This document shows positions 11,249 through 24,791 of a stretch of DNA of 64,000 nt, piece by piece (the first letter of the stretch is position 1; the number at the start of each line of letters is the position of its first letter). The notes under the pieces were generated by a model. It was not told where the DNA came from, searched no databases, and was given only the letters and a program-made list of their open reading frames with translations. Origin of the DNA: Hydractinia symbiolongicarpus (Eukaryota > Cnidaria > Hydrozoa > Anthoathecata > Hydractiniidae); the NCBI RefSeq assembly GCF_029227915.1, contig NC_079886.1, forward strand, positions 1,488,001 through 1,552,000, read 5' to 3'. The translations under genes were made by a program, and so were the position numbers.

Positions 11249-14200
11249 GCGTTTTAGTGGTGAAAAAATAATTTAAAAAATCGTTCGGGAAATGAGTTTA
11301 CTCCCTGGGTACTTTTTTTATATACATTCGACTATACTGGCCGAGTACGGGATTTACGGGAAATCGTGGGTTTTCGTTTGCCAGCGATTAAACTTCTTTT
11401 ATTTAGCGTCTCATCAAAAATGAAAATATTTTTGAAAACTACAAGTCTCATGCGTTTTAGTGGTGAAAAAATAATATAAAAAATCGTTCGGGAAATGAGT
11501 TTACTCCCTGGGTACTTTCTTTGTATACTCTTGACTATACGGGCAGAGTACGGCATTTACGGGAAATCGCGGGTTTTCGTTTGCCGGCGATTAAACTTCT
11601 TTTATTCAGCGTCTCATCAAAAAAGAAAACATTTTTGAAAACTACAAGTCTTATGCGTTTTAGTGGTGAAAAAATAATTTAAAAAATCATTCGGGAAATC
11701 AGCTTACTCCCTGGGTACTTTTTTTGTATACTTTTGACTATACGGACCGAGTACGGGATTTACGGGAAATCGCGGGTTTTCGTTTGCCGGCGATTAAACT
11801 TCTTTTATTCAGCGTCTCATCAAAAATGAAAATAATTTTGAAAACTACAAGTCTCATGCGTTTTAGTGGTGAAAAAATAAATTAAAAAATCGTTCGGGAA
11901 ATGAGTTTACTCCCTGGGTACTTTCTTTGTATACTTTTGACTATACAGGCCGAGTACGGAAATTACGGGAAATCGCGGGTTTTCGTTTGCCGGCGATTAA
12001 ACTTCTTTTATTTAGCTTCTCATCAAAAATGAAAACATTTTTGAAAATTACAAGTCTCATTCGTTTTAGTGGTGAAAAAATAATTTAAAAAATCGTTCCG
12101 GAAATGAGTTTACTCCTTGAGTACTTTCTTTGTATACTTTTGACTATACGGGCCGAGTACCGGATTTACGGGAAATCGCGGGTTTTCGTTTGCCGGCGAT
12201 TAAACTTTTTTTATTCAGCGTCTTATCAAAAATGAAAACATTTTTGAAAACTACAAGTGTCATGCGTTTTTGTGGTGAAAAAATAATATAAAAAATCGTT
12301 CTGAAAATGAGTTTACTCACAGGGTACTTTCTTTGTATACATTCGACTATATGGGCCAAGCCCGGGATTTACAGGAAATCGCGGGTTTTCGTTTGCCGGC
12401 AATTAAACTTCTTTTATTCAGCGTCTGATCAAAAATGAAAACATTTTTGAAAACTACAAGCCTCATGCGTTTTAGTGGTGAAAAAATAATTTAAAAAATC
12501 GTTCGGGAAATGAGTTTACTCCCTGGGTACTTTCTTTGTATACTTTTGACTATACGGGCCGAGTACGGGATGTACGGGAAATCGCGGGTTTTCGTTTGCC
12601 GGCGATTAAACTTCTTTTATTCAGCTTTTCATCAAAAATGAAAATATTTTTGAAAACTACAAGTCTCTTGCGTTTTTGTGGTGAAAAAATAATTTAAAAA
12701 ATCGTTCGGGAAATGAGTTTACTCCCTGGGTACTTTCTTTGTATACTTTTGACTATACGGGCCGAGTCCGGGATTTACGGGAAATCGGCGGTTTTCGTTT
12801 GCCGGCGATTAAACTTCTTTTATTCAGCGTCTCATCAAAAATGAAAATATTTTTGAAAACTACAAGTTTTATGCGTTTTAGTGGTGAAAAAATAATTTAA
12901 AAAATCGTTCGGGAAATGAGTTTACTCCCTGGGTACTTTTTTTATATACATTCGACTATACTGGCCGAGTACGGGATTTACGGGAAATCGTGGGTTTTCG
13001 TTTGCCAGCGATTAAACTTCTTTTATTTAGCGTCTCATCAAAAATGAAAATATTTTTGAAAACTACAAGTCTCATGCGTTTTAGTGGTGAAAAAATAATA
13101 TAAAAAATCGTTCGGGAAATGAGTTTACTCCCTGGGTACTTTCTTTGTATACTCTTGACTATACGGGCAGAGTACGGCATTTACGGGAAATCGCGGGTTT
13201 TCGTTTGCCGGCGATTAAACTTCTTTTATTCAGCGTCTCATCAAAAAAGAAAACATTTTTGAAAACTACAAGTCTTATGCGTTTTAGTGGTGAAAAAATA
13301 ATTTAAAAAATCATTCGGGAAATCAGCTTACTCCCTGGGTACTTTTTTTGTATACTTTTGACTATACGGACCGAGTACGGGATTTACGGGAAATCGCGGG
13401 TTTTCGTTTGCCGGCGATTAAACTTCTTTTATTCAGCGTCTCATCAAAAATGAAAATAATTTTGAAAACTACAAGTCTCATGCGTTTTAGTGGTGAAAAA
13501 ATAAATTAAAAAATCGTTCGGGAAATGAGTTTACTCCCTGGGTACTTTCTTTGTATACTTTTGACTATACAGGCCGAGTACGGAAATTACGGGAAATCGC
13601 GGGTTTTCGTTTGCCGGCGATTAAACTTCTTTTATTTAGCTTCTCATCAAAAATGAAAACATTTTTGAAAATTACAAGTCTCATTCGTTTTAGTGGTGAA
13701 AAAATAATTTAAAAAATCGTTCCGGAAATGAGTTTACTCCTTGAGTACTTTCTTTGTATACTTTTGACTATACGGGCCGAGTACCGGATTTACGGGAAAT
13801 CGCGGGTTTTCGTTTGCCGGCGATTAAACTTTTTTTATTCAGCGTCTTATCAAAAATGAAAACATTTTTGAAAACTACAAGTGTCATGCGTTTTTGTGGT
13901 GAAAAAATAATATAAAAAATCGTTCTGAAAATGAGTTTACTCACAGGGTACTTTCTTTGTATACATTCGACTATATGGGCCAAGCCCGGGATTTACAGGA
14001 AATCGCGGGTTTTCGTTTGCCGGCAATTAAACTTCTTTTATTCAGCGTCTGATCAAAAATGAAAACATTTTTGAAAACTACAAGCCTCATGCGTTTTAGT
14101 GGTGAAAAAATAATTTAAAAAATCGTTCGGGAAATGAGTTTACTCCCTGGGTACTTTCTTTGTATACTTTTGACTATACGGGCCGAGTACGGGATGTACG

Positions 14201-14543
14201 GGAAATCGCGGGTTTTCGTTTGCCGGCGATTAAACTTCTTTTATTCAGCTTTTCATCAAAAATGAAAATATTTTTGAAAACTACAAGTCTCTTGCGTTTT
14301 TGTGGTGAAAAAATAATTTAAAAAATCGTTCGGGAAATGAGTTTACTCCCTGGGTACTTTCTTTGTATACTTTTGACTATACGGGCCGAGTCCGGGATTT
14401 ACGGGAAATCGGCGGTTTTCGTTTGCCGGCGATTAAACTTCTTTTATTCAGCGTCTCATCAAAAATGAAAATATTTTTGAAAACTACAAGTTTTATGCGT
14501 TTTAGTGGTGAAAAAATAATTTAAAAAATCGTTCGGGAAATGA
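11249..14543 (+). repeat. Tandem 8-monomer duplication (1624 bp)
   Basis: Bases 11249-12919 and 12873-14543 appear identical by eye at an offset of exactly 1624 bp (8 x 203). Private marks shared by both copies include GCCAGCG, the AAAAAAGAAAAC monomer, CAGCTTTTC and AAATCGGCGG. The exchange that created it lies in the 47-bp overlap 12873-12919. To its left the monomer has AGTTTTATG; to its right it has AATGAGTTT with TTTTTTATATAC, while the flanks at 11245 and 14544 show the parental combinations. Confidence 0.9.
12873..12919 (+). other. Unequal-exchange junction interval, 1624-bp duplication
   Basis: This 47-bp interval is identical to both 11249-11295 and 14497-14543. The monomer holding it is a chimera. 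Its left part matches the AGTTTTATG monomer near 14490 and its right part matches the TATATACATTCG monomer near 11300. That is the expected product of an unequal crossover between misaligned arrays. The strand break or exchange point cannot be placed more finely. Confidence 0.8.
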
Positions 14544-17500
14544 ATTTACTCCCTGGGTACTTTCTTTGTATACTTTTGACTATACGGGCCGAGTCCGGGA
14601 TTTACGGGAAATCGCGGGTTTTGGTTTGCCGGCGATTAAACTTCTTTAATTTAGCGTTTCATCAAAAATGAAAACATTTTTGAAAAACTACAAGTCTCAT
14701 GCGTTTTTGTGGTGAAAAAATAACTTAAAAAATCGTTCGGGAAATGAGTTTACTCCCTGGGTACTTTCTTTGTATACTTTTGACTATATGGGCCGAGTAC
14801 GGGATTTACGGGAAATCGCGGGTTTTCGTTTGCCGGCGATTAAACTTCTTTTATTTAGCGTCTCATCAAAAATGAAAATATTTTTGAAAACTACAAGTCT
14901 CATGCGTTTTAGTGGTGAAAAAATAATTTAAAAAATCGTTCGGGAAATGAGTTTACTCCCTGGGTACTTTCTATGTATACTTTTGACTATACGGGCCGAG
15001 TACGGAAATTACGGGAAATCGCGGGTTTTCGTTTGCCGGCGATTAAACTTCTTTTATTTAGCGTCCCATCAAAAATGAAAACATTTTTGAAAACTACAAG
15101 TCTCATGCGTTTTAGTGGTGAAAAAATAATACAAAAAATCGTTCGGGAAATGAGTTTACTCCCTGGGTACTTTCTTCGTATACTTTTGACTATACGGGCC
15201 GAGTCCGGGGTTTACGGGAAATGGCAGGTTTTCGTTTGCGGCGATTAAACTTCTTTTAATCAGCGTCTCATTAAAAATGAAAACATTTTTGAAAACTACA
15301 AGTCTCATGCGTTTTAGTGGTAAAAAGATAATTTAAAAAATCGTTTTGGAAATGAGTTTACTCACAGGGTACTTTCTTTGTATACATTCGACTATACGGG
15401 CCAAGCCCAGGATTTACGGGAAATCGCGGCTTTTCGTTTGCCGGCTATTAAACCACTTTCATTAAGCGTCTCATCAAAAATGAAAACATTTCTGAAAACT
15501 ACAAGTCTCATGCGTTTTAGTGGTGAAAAAATAATTTAAAAAATCGTTCGGGAAATGAGTTTACTCCCTGGGTACTTTCTTTGTATACTTTTGACTATAC
15601 GGGCCGAGAACGGGATGTACGGGAAATCGCGGGGTTTCGTTTGCCGGCGATTAAACTTCTTTTATTCAGCGTCTCATCAAAAATGAAAATATTTTTGAAA
15701 ACTACAAGTCTCATTCGTTTTAGTGGTGAAAAAATAATTTAAAAAATCGTTCGGGAAATGAATTTACTCCCTGGGTACTTTCTTTGTATACTTTTGACTA
15801 TACGGGCCGAGTCCGGGATTTACGGGAAATCGCGGGTTTTCGGTTGCCGGCGATTAAACTTCATTTATTTAGCGTCTCATCAAAAATGAAAACATTTTTG
15901 AAAACTACAAGTCTCGTGCATTTTAGTGGTGAAAAAATAATTTAAAAAATCGTTCTGAAAATGAGTTTACTCACAGGGTACTTTCTTTGTATACATTCGA
16001 CTATAGGGGCAAAGCCCGGGGTTTACAGGAAATCGTGGGTTTTCGTTTGCCGGCGATTAAACTTCTTTTATTCAGCGTCTCATCAAAAATGAAAACATTT
16101 TTGAAAACTACAAGTCTCATGCGTTTTAGTGGTGAAAAAATAATTTAAAAAACCATTCGGGAAATCAGTTTACTTCCTTGGCACTTTTTTTGTATACTTT
16201 TGACTATACGGGCCGAGTACGGGATTTACGGGAAATCGCGGATTTTCGTTTGCCGGCGATTAAACTTCTTTTATTCAGCGTCTCATCAAAAATGAAAATA
16301 TTTTTAAAAACTACAAGCCTGATGCGTTTTAGCGGTGAAAAAATAATTTAAAAAATCGTTCGGGAAATGAATTTACTCCCTGGGTACTTTCTTTGTATAC
16401 TTTTGACTATACGGGCCGAGTCTGGGATTTACGGGAAATCGCGGGTTTTCGTTTGCCGGCGATTAAACTACTTTTATTCAGCGTCTCATCAAAAATGAAA
16501 ATATTTTTGAAAACTACAAGTCTCATGCGTTTTAGTGGTGAAAAAATAATATAAAAAATCGTTCGGGAAATGAGTTTACTCCCTGGGTACTTTCTTTGTA
16601 TACTCTTGACTATACGGGCAGAGTACGGCATTTACGGGAAATCGCGGGTTTTCGTTTGCCGGCGATTAAACTTCTTTTATTCAGCGTCTCATCAAAAATG
16701 AAAATATTTTTGAAAACTACAAGTTTTATGCGTTTTAGTGGTGAAAAAATAATTTAAAAAATCGTTCGGGAAATGAATTTACTCCCTGGGTACTTTCTTT
16801 GTATACTTTTGACTATACGGGCCGAGTCCGGGATTTACGGGAAATCGCGGGTTTTGGTTTGCCGGCGATTAAACTTCTTTAATTTAGCGTTTCATCAAAA
16901 ATGAAAACATTTTTGAAAAACTACAAGTCTCATGCGTTTTTGTGGTGAAAAAATAACTTAAAAAATCGTTCGGGAAATGAGTTTACTCCCTGGGTACTTT
17001 CTTTGTATACTTTTGACTATATGGGCCGAGTACGGGATTTACGGGAAATCGCGGGTTTTCGTTTGCCGGCGATTAAACTTCTTTTATTTAGCGTCTCATC
17101 AAAAATGAAAATATTTTTGAAAACTACAAGTCTCATGCGTTTTAGTGGTGAAAAAATAATTTAAAAAATCGTTCGGGAAATGAGTTTACTCCCTGGGTAC
17201 TTTCTATGTATACTTTTGACTATACGGGCCGAGTACGGAAATTACGGGAAATCGCGGGTTTTCGTTTGCCGGCGATTAAACTTCTTTTATTTAGCGTCCC
17301 ATCAAAAATGAAAACATTTTTGAAAACTACAAGTCTCATGCGTTTTAGTGGTGAAAAAATAATACAAAAAATCGTTCGGGAAATGAGTTTACTCCCTGGG
17401 TACTTTCTTCGTATACTTTTGACTATACGGGCCGAGTCCGGGGTTTACGGGAAATGGCAGGTTTTCGTTTGCGGCGATTAAACTTCTTTTAATCAGCGTC

Positions 17501-18702
17501 TCATTAAAAATGAAAACATTTTTGAAAACTACAAGTCTCATGCGTTTTAGTGGTAAAAAGATAATTTAAAAAATCGTTTTGGAAATGAGTTTACTCACAG
17601 GGTACTTTCTTTGTATACATTCGACTATACGGGCCAAGCCCAGGATTTACGGGAAATCGCGGCTTTTCGTTTGCCGGCTATTAAACCACTTTCATTAAGC
17701 GTCTCATCAAAAATGAAAACATTTCTGAAAACTACAAGTCTCATGCGTTTTAGTGGTGAAAAAATAATTTAAAAAATCGTTCGGGAAATGAGTTTACTCC
17801 CTGGGTACTTTCTTTGTATACTTTTGACTATACGGGCCGAGAACGGGATGTACGGGAAATCGCGGGGTTTCGTTTGCCGGCGATTAAACTTCTTTTATTC
17901 AGCGTCTCATCAAAAATGAAAATATTTTTGAAAACTACAAGTCTCATTCGTTTTAGTGGTGAAAAAATAATTTAAAAAATCGTTCGGGAAATGAATTTAC
18001 TCCCTGGGTACTTTCTTTGTATACTTTTGACTATACGGGCCGAGTCCGGGATTTACGGGAAATCGCGGGTTTTCGGTTGCCGGCAATTAAACTTCATTTA
18101 TTTAGCGTCTCATCAAAAATGAAAACATTTTTGAAAACTACAAGTCTCGTGCATTTTAGTGGTGAAAAAATAATTTAAAAAATCGTTCTGAAAATGAGTT
18201 TACTCACAGGGTACTTTCTTTGTATACATTCGACTATAGGGGCAAAGCCCGGGGTTTACAGGAAATCGTGGGTTTTCGTTTGCCGGCGATTAAACTTCTT
18301 TTATTCAGCGTCTCATCAAAAATGAAAACATTTTTGAAAACTACAAGTCTCATGCGTTTTAGTGGTGAAAAAATAATTTAAAAAACCATTCGGGAAATCA
18401 GTTTACTTCCTTGGCACTTTTTTTGTATACTTTTGACTATACGGGCCGAGTACGGGATTTACGGGAAATCGCGGATTTTCGTTTGCCGGCGATTAAACTT
18501 CTTTTATTCAGCGTCTCATCAAAAATGAAAATATTTTTGAAAACTACAAGCCTGATGCGTTTTAGTGGTGAAAAAATAATTTAAAAAATCGTTCGGGAAA
18601 TGAATTTACTCCCTGGGTACTTTCTTTGTATACTTTTGACTATACGGGCCGAGTCTGGGATTTACGGGAAATCGCGGGTTTTCGTTTGCCGGCGATTAAA
18701 CT
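14415..18702 (+). repeat. 11-monomer-offset duplication (2233 bp)
   Basis: Bases 14415-16469 match 16648-18702 at offset 2233 bp (11 x 203). Three differences were noticed: ATATTTTTAAAAAC versus ATATTTTTGAAAAC near 16306, AGCGGTGA versus AGTGGTGA near 16331, and CGATTAAACTTCATT versus CAATTAAACTTCATT near 18080. Between the copies, 16470-16647 belongs to a different monomer (AATATAAAA, GGGCAGAGTACGGC), which has its counterpart near 18906. Shared oddities are GCGTCCCATC, AATACAAAAAATCG and TAAACCACTTTCATTAAG. Confidence 0.87.
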
Positions 18703-18759
18703 TCTTTAATTTAGCGTTTCATCAAAAATGAAAACATTTTTGAAAATTACAAGTCTCAG

Positions 18760-20951
18760 GCGTTTTAGTGGTGAAAAAATAATTTAAAAAATCGTTCGGG
18801 AAATGAGTTTACTCCCTGGGTACTTTTTTTATATACATTCGACTATACTGGCCGAGTACGGGATTTACGGGAAATCGTGGGTTTTCGTTTGCCGGCGATT
18901 AAACTTCTTTTATTTAGCGTCTCATCAAAAATGAAAATATTTTTGAAAACTACAAGTCTCATGCGTTTTAGTGGTGAAAAAATAATATAAAAAATCGTTC
19001 GGGAAATGAGTTTACTCCCTGGGTACTTTCTTTGTATACTCTTGACTATACGGGCAGAGTACGGCATTTACGGGAAATCGCGGGTTTTCGTTTGCCGGCG
19101 ATTAAACTTCTTTTATTCAGCGTCTCATCAAAAAAGAAAACATTTTTGAAAACTACAAGTCTTATGCGTTTTAGTGGTGAAAAAATAATTTAAAAAATCA
19201 TTCGGGAAATCAGCTTACTCCCTGGGTACTTTTTTTGTATACTTTTGACTATACGGACCGAGTACGGGATTTACGGGAAATCGCGGGTTTTCGTTTGCCG
19301 GCGATTAAACTTCTTTTATTCAGCGTCTCATCAAAAATGAAAATAATTTTGAAAACTACAAGTCTCATGCGTTTTAGTGGTGAAAAAATAAATTAAAAAA
19401 TCGTTCGGGAAATGAGTTTACTCCCTGGGTACTTTCTTTGTATACTTTTGACTATACAGGCCGAGTACGGAAATTACGGGAAATCGCGGGTTTTCGTTTG
19501 CCGGCGATTAAACTTCTTTTATTTAGCTTCTCATCAAAAATGAAAACATTTTTAAAAATTACAAGTCTCATTCGTTTTAGTGGTGAAAAAATAATTTAAA
19601 AAATCGTTCCGGAAATGAGTTTACTCCTTGAGTACTTTCTTTGTATACTTTTGACTATACGGGCCGAGTACCGGATTTACGGGAAATCGCGGGTTTTCGT
19701 TTGCCGGCGATTAAACTTTTTTTATTCAGCGTCTTATCAAAAATGAAAACATTTTTGAAAACTACAAGTGTCATGCGTTTTTGTGGTGAAAAAATAATTT
19801 AAAAAATCGTTCTGAAAATGAGTTTACTCACAGGGTACTTTCTTTGTATACATTCGACTATATGGGCCAAGCCCGGGATTTACAGGAAATCGCGGGTTTT
19901 CGTTTGCCGGCAATTAAACTTCTTTTATTCAGCGTCTGATCAAAAATGAAAACATTTTTGAAAACTACAAGCCTCATGCGTTTTAGTGGTGAAAAAATAA
20001 TTTAAAAAATCGTTCGGGAAATGAGTTTACTCCCTGGGTACTTTCTTTGTATACTTTTGACTATACGGGCCGAGTACGGGATGTACGGGAAATCGCGGGT
20101 TTTCGTTTGCCGGCGATTAAACTTCTTTTATTCAGCTTTTCATCAAAAATGAAAATATTTTTGAAAACTACAAGTCTCTTGCGTTTTTGTGGTGAAAAAA
20201 TAATTTAAAAAATCGTTCGGGAAATGAGTTTACTCCCTGGGTACTTTCTTTGTATACTTTTGACTATACGGGCCGAGTCCGGGATTTACGGGAAATCGCG
20301 GGTTTTCGTTTGCCGGCGATTGAACTTCTTTTATTCAGCGTCTCATCAAAAATGAAAATATTTTTGAAAACTACAAGTTTTATGCGTTTTAGTGGTGAAA
20401 AAATAATTTAAAAAATCGTTCGGGAAATGAATTTACTCCCTGGGTACTTTCTTTGTATACTTTTGACTATACGGGCCGAGTCCGGGATTTACGGGAAATC
20501 GCGGGTTTTGGTTTGCCGGCGATTAAACTTCTTTAATTTAGCGTTTCATCAAAAATGAAAACATTTTTGAAAAACTACAAGTCTCATGCGTTTTTGTGGT
20601 GAAAAAATAACTTAAAAAATCGTTCGGGAAATGAGTTTACTCCCTGGGTACTTTCTTTGTATACTTTTGACTATATGGGCCGAGTACGGGATTTACGGGA
20701 AATGGCGGGTTTTCGTTTGCCGGCGATTAAACTTCTTTTATTTAGCGTCTCATCAAAAATGAAAATATTTTTGAAAACTACAAGTCTCATGCGTTTTAGT
20801 GGTGAAAAAATAATTTAAAAAATCGTTCGGGAAATGAGTTTACTCCCTGGGTACTTTCTATGTATACTTTTGACTATACGGGCCGAGTACGGAAATTACG
20901 GGAAATCGCGGGTTTTCGTTTGCCGGCGATTAAACTTCTTTTATTTAGCGT
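18760..20951 (+). repeat. Displaced copy of 12873-15064 (offset 5887 bp)
   Basis: About 2.2 kb matching 12873-15064 at offset 5887 bp (29 x 203). Shared marks include AATAACTTAAAAAATCG (14721 and 20608), TTTCTATGTATAC (14970 and 20857) and the CAGCTTTTC monomer. Differences include GCCAGCG versus GCCGGCG, AATATAAAA versus AATTTAAAA, AATCGGCGG versus AATCGCGGG, and AAATGGCGGG near 20700. It looks older than the 1624-bp tandem copies because it carries several changes. Confidence 0.82.
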
Positions 20952-23900
20952 CTCATCAAAAATGAAAACATTTTTGAAAATTACAAGTCTCATTCGTTTT
21001 AGTGGTGAAAAAATAATTTAAAAAATCGTTCCGGAAATGAGTTTACTCCTTGAGTACTTTCTTTGTATACTTTTGACTATACGGGCCGAGCACGGGATTT
21101 ACGGGAAATCGTGGGTTTTCGTTTGCCGGCGATTAAACTTCTTTTATTTAGCGTCTCATCAAAAATGAAAATATTTTTAAAAACTACAAGTCTCATGCGT
21201 TTTAGTGGTGAAAAAATAATTTAAAAATCGTTCGGGAAATGAGTTTACTCCCTGGGTACTTTCTTTGTATACTTTTAACTATACGGGCCAAGCCCGGGAT
21301 TTACAGGAAATCGCGGTTTTTCGTTTGCCGGCGATTAAACTTTTTTTATTCAGCGTCTTATCAAAAATGAAAACATTTTTGAAAACTACAAGTGTCATGC
21401 GTTTTTGTGGTGAAAAAATAATTTAAAAAATCGTACTGAAAATGAGTTTACTCACAGGGTACTTTCTTTGTATACATTCGACCATATATGGGCCAAGCCC
21501 GGGATTTACAGGAAATCGCGGGTTTTCGTTTGCCGGCAATTAAACTTCTTTTATTCAGCGTCTGATCAAAAATGAAAACATTTTTGAAAACTACAAGTCT
21601 CATGCGTTTTAGTGGTGAAAAAATAATTTAAAAAATCGTTCGGGAAATGAGTTTACTCCCTGGGTACTTTCTTTGTATACTTTTGACTATACGGGCCGAG
21701 TACGGGATGTACGGGAAATCGCGGGGTTTCGTTTGCCGGCGATTAAACTTCTTTTATTCAGCGTCTCATCAAAAATGAAAATATTTTTGAAAACTACAAG
21801 TCTCATTCGTTTTAGTGGTGAAAAAATAATTTAAAAAATCGTTCGGGAAATGAATTTACTCCATGGGTACTTTCTTTGTATACTTTTGACTATACGGGCC
21901 GAGTCCGGGATTTACGGGAAATCGCGGGTTTTCGGTTGCCGGCGATTAAACTTCATTTATTTAGCGTCTCATCAAAAATGAAAACATTTTTGAAAACTCC
22001 AAGTCTCGTGCATTTTAGTGGTGAAAAAATAATTTAAAAAATCGTTCTGAAAATGAGTTTACTCACAGGGTACTTTCTTTGTATACATTCGACTATAGGG
22101 GCAAAGCCCGGGGTTTACAGGAAATCGTGGGTTTTCGTTTGCCGGCGATTAAACTTCTTTTATTCAGCGTCTCATCAAAAATGAAAACATTTTTGAAAAC
22201 TACAAGTCTCATGCGTTTTAGTGGTGAAAAAATAATTTAAAAAACCATTCGGGAAATCAGTTTACTTCCTTGGTACTTTTTTTGTATACTTTTGACTATA
22301 CGGGCCGAGTACGGGATTTACGGGAAATCGCGGATTTTCGTTTGCCGGCGATTAAACTTCTTTTATTCAGCGTCTCATCAAAAATGAAAATATTTTTGAA
22401 AACTACAAGCCTGATGCGTTTTAGTGGTGAAAAAATAATTTAAAAAATCGTTCGGGAAATGAATTTACTCCCTGGGTACTTTCTTTGTATACTTTTGACT
22501 ATACGGGCCGAGTCCGGGATTTACGGGAAATCGCGGGTTTTCGTTTGCCGGCGATTAAACTTCTTTTATTCAGCGTCTCATCAAAAATGAAAATATTTTT
22601 GAAAACTACAAGTTTTATGCGTTTTAGTGGTGAAAAAATAATTTAAAAAATCGTTCGGGAAATGAATTTACTCCCTGGGTACTTTCTTTGTATACTTTTG
22701 ACTATACGGGCCGAGTCCGGGATTTACGGGAAATCGCGGGTTTTGGTTTGCCGGCGATTAAACTTCTTTAATTTAGCGTTTCATCAAAAATGAAAACATT
22801 TTTGAAAAACTACAAGTCTCATGCGTTTTTGTGGTGAAAAAATAACTTAAAAAATCGTTCGGGAAATGAGTTTACTCCCTGGGTACTTTCTTTGTATACT
22901 TTTGACTATATGGGCCGAGTACGGGATTTACGGGAAATGGCGGGTTTTCGTTTGCCGGCGATTAAACTTCTTTTATTTAGCGTCTCATCAAAAATGAAAA
23001 TATTTTTGAAAACTACAAGTCTCATGCGTTTTAGTGGTGAAAAAATAATTTAAAAAATCGTTCGGGAAATGAGTTTACTCCCTGGGTACTTTCTATGTAT
23101 ACTTTTGACTATACGGGCCGAGTACGGAAATTACGGGAAATCGCGGGTTTTCGTTTGCCGGCGATTAAACTTCTTTTATTTAGCGTCTCATCAAAAATGA
23201 AAACATTTTTGAAAATTACAAGTCTCATTCGTTTTAGTGGTGAAAAAATAATTTAAAAAATCGTTCCGGAAATGAGTTTACTCCTTGAGTACTTTCTTTG
23301 TATACTTTTGACTATACGGGCCGAGCACGGGATTTACGGGAAATCGTGGGTTTTCGTTTGCCGGCGATTAAACTTCTTTTATTTAGCGTCTCATCAAAAA
23401 TGAAAATATTTTTAAAAACTACAAGTCTCATGCGTTTTAGTGGTGAAAAAATAATTTAAAAATCGTTCGGGAAATGAGTTTACTCCCTGGGTACTTTCTT
23501 TGTATACTTTTAACTATACGGGCCAAGCCCGGGATTTACAGGAAATCGCGGTTTTTCGTTTGCCGGCGATTAAACTTTTTTTATTCAGCGTCTTATCAAA
23601 AATGAAAACATTTTTGAAAACTACAAGTGTCATGCGTTTTTGTGGTGAAAAAATAATTTAAAAAATCGTACTGAAAATGAGTTTACTCACAGGGTACTTT
23701 CTTTGTATACATTCGACCATATATGGGCCAAGCCCGGGATTTACAGGAAATCGCGGGTTTTCGTTTGCCGGCAATTAAACTTCTTTTATTCAGCGTCTGA
23801 TCAAAAATGAAAACATTTTTGAAAACTACAAGTCTCATGCGTTTTAGTGGTGAAAAAATAATTTAAAAAATCGTTCGGGAAATGAGTTTACTCCCTGGGT

Positions 23901-24791
23901 ACTTTCTTTGTATACTTTTGACTATACGGGCCGAGTACGGGATGTACGGGAAATCGCGGGGTTTCGTTTGCCGGCGATTAAACTTCTTTTATTCAGCGTC
24001 TCATCAAAAATGAAAATATTTTTGAAAACTACAAGTCTCATTCGTTTTAGTGGTGAAAAAATAATTTAAAAAATCGTTCGGGAAATGAATTTACTCCATG
24101 GGTACTTTCTTTGTATACTTTTGACTATACGGGCCGAGTCCGGGATTTACGGGAAATCGCGGGTTTTCGGTTGCCGGCGATTAAACTTCATTTATTTAGC
24201 GTCTCATCAAAAATGAAAACATTTTTGAAAACTCCAAGTCTCGTGCATTTTAGTGGTGAAAAAATAATTTAAAAAATCGTTCTGAAAATGAGTTTACTCA
24301 CAGGGTACTTTCTTTGTATACATTCGACTATAGGGGCAAAGCCCGGGGTTTACAGGAAATCGTGGGTTTTCGTTTGCCGGCGATTAAACTTCTTTTATTC
24401 AGCGTCTCATCAAAAATGAAAACATTTTTGAAAACTACAAGTCTCATGCGTTTTAGTGGGGAAAAAATAATTTGAAAAACCATTCGGGAAATCAGTTTAC
24501 TTCCTTGGTACTTTTTTTGTATACTTTTGACTATACGGGCCGAGTACGGGATTTACGGGAAATCGCGGATTTTCGTTTGCCGGCGATTAAACTTCTTTTA
24601 TTCAGCGTCTCATCAAAAATGAAAATATTTTTGAAAACTACAAGCCTGATGCGTTTTAGTGGTGAAAAAATAATTTAAAAAATCGTTCGGGAAATGAATT
24701 TACTCCCTGGGTACTTTCTTTGTATACTTTTGACTATACGGGCCGAGTCCGGGATTTACGGGAAATCGCGGGTTTTCGTTTGCCGGCGATT
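20229..24791 (+). repeat. Tandem 11-monomer duplication (2235 bp)
   Basis: Bases 20229-22556 match 22464-24791 at offset 2235 bp (11 x 203 plus 2, because two members carry extra bases). Shared private marks are AAATGGCGGG (20700, 22935), GAGCACGGG (21088, 23323), CTCCATGGG (21860, 24095) and CGACCATATATGGG. Differences noticed are GATTGAAC at 20318, and AGTGGGGA with TTTGAAAAACC near 24450-24476. The junction lies within 22464-22556. The AGTGGGGA/TTTGAAAAACC changes open a short chance reading frame and are not evidence of a gene. Confidence 0.9.
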
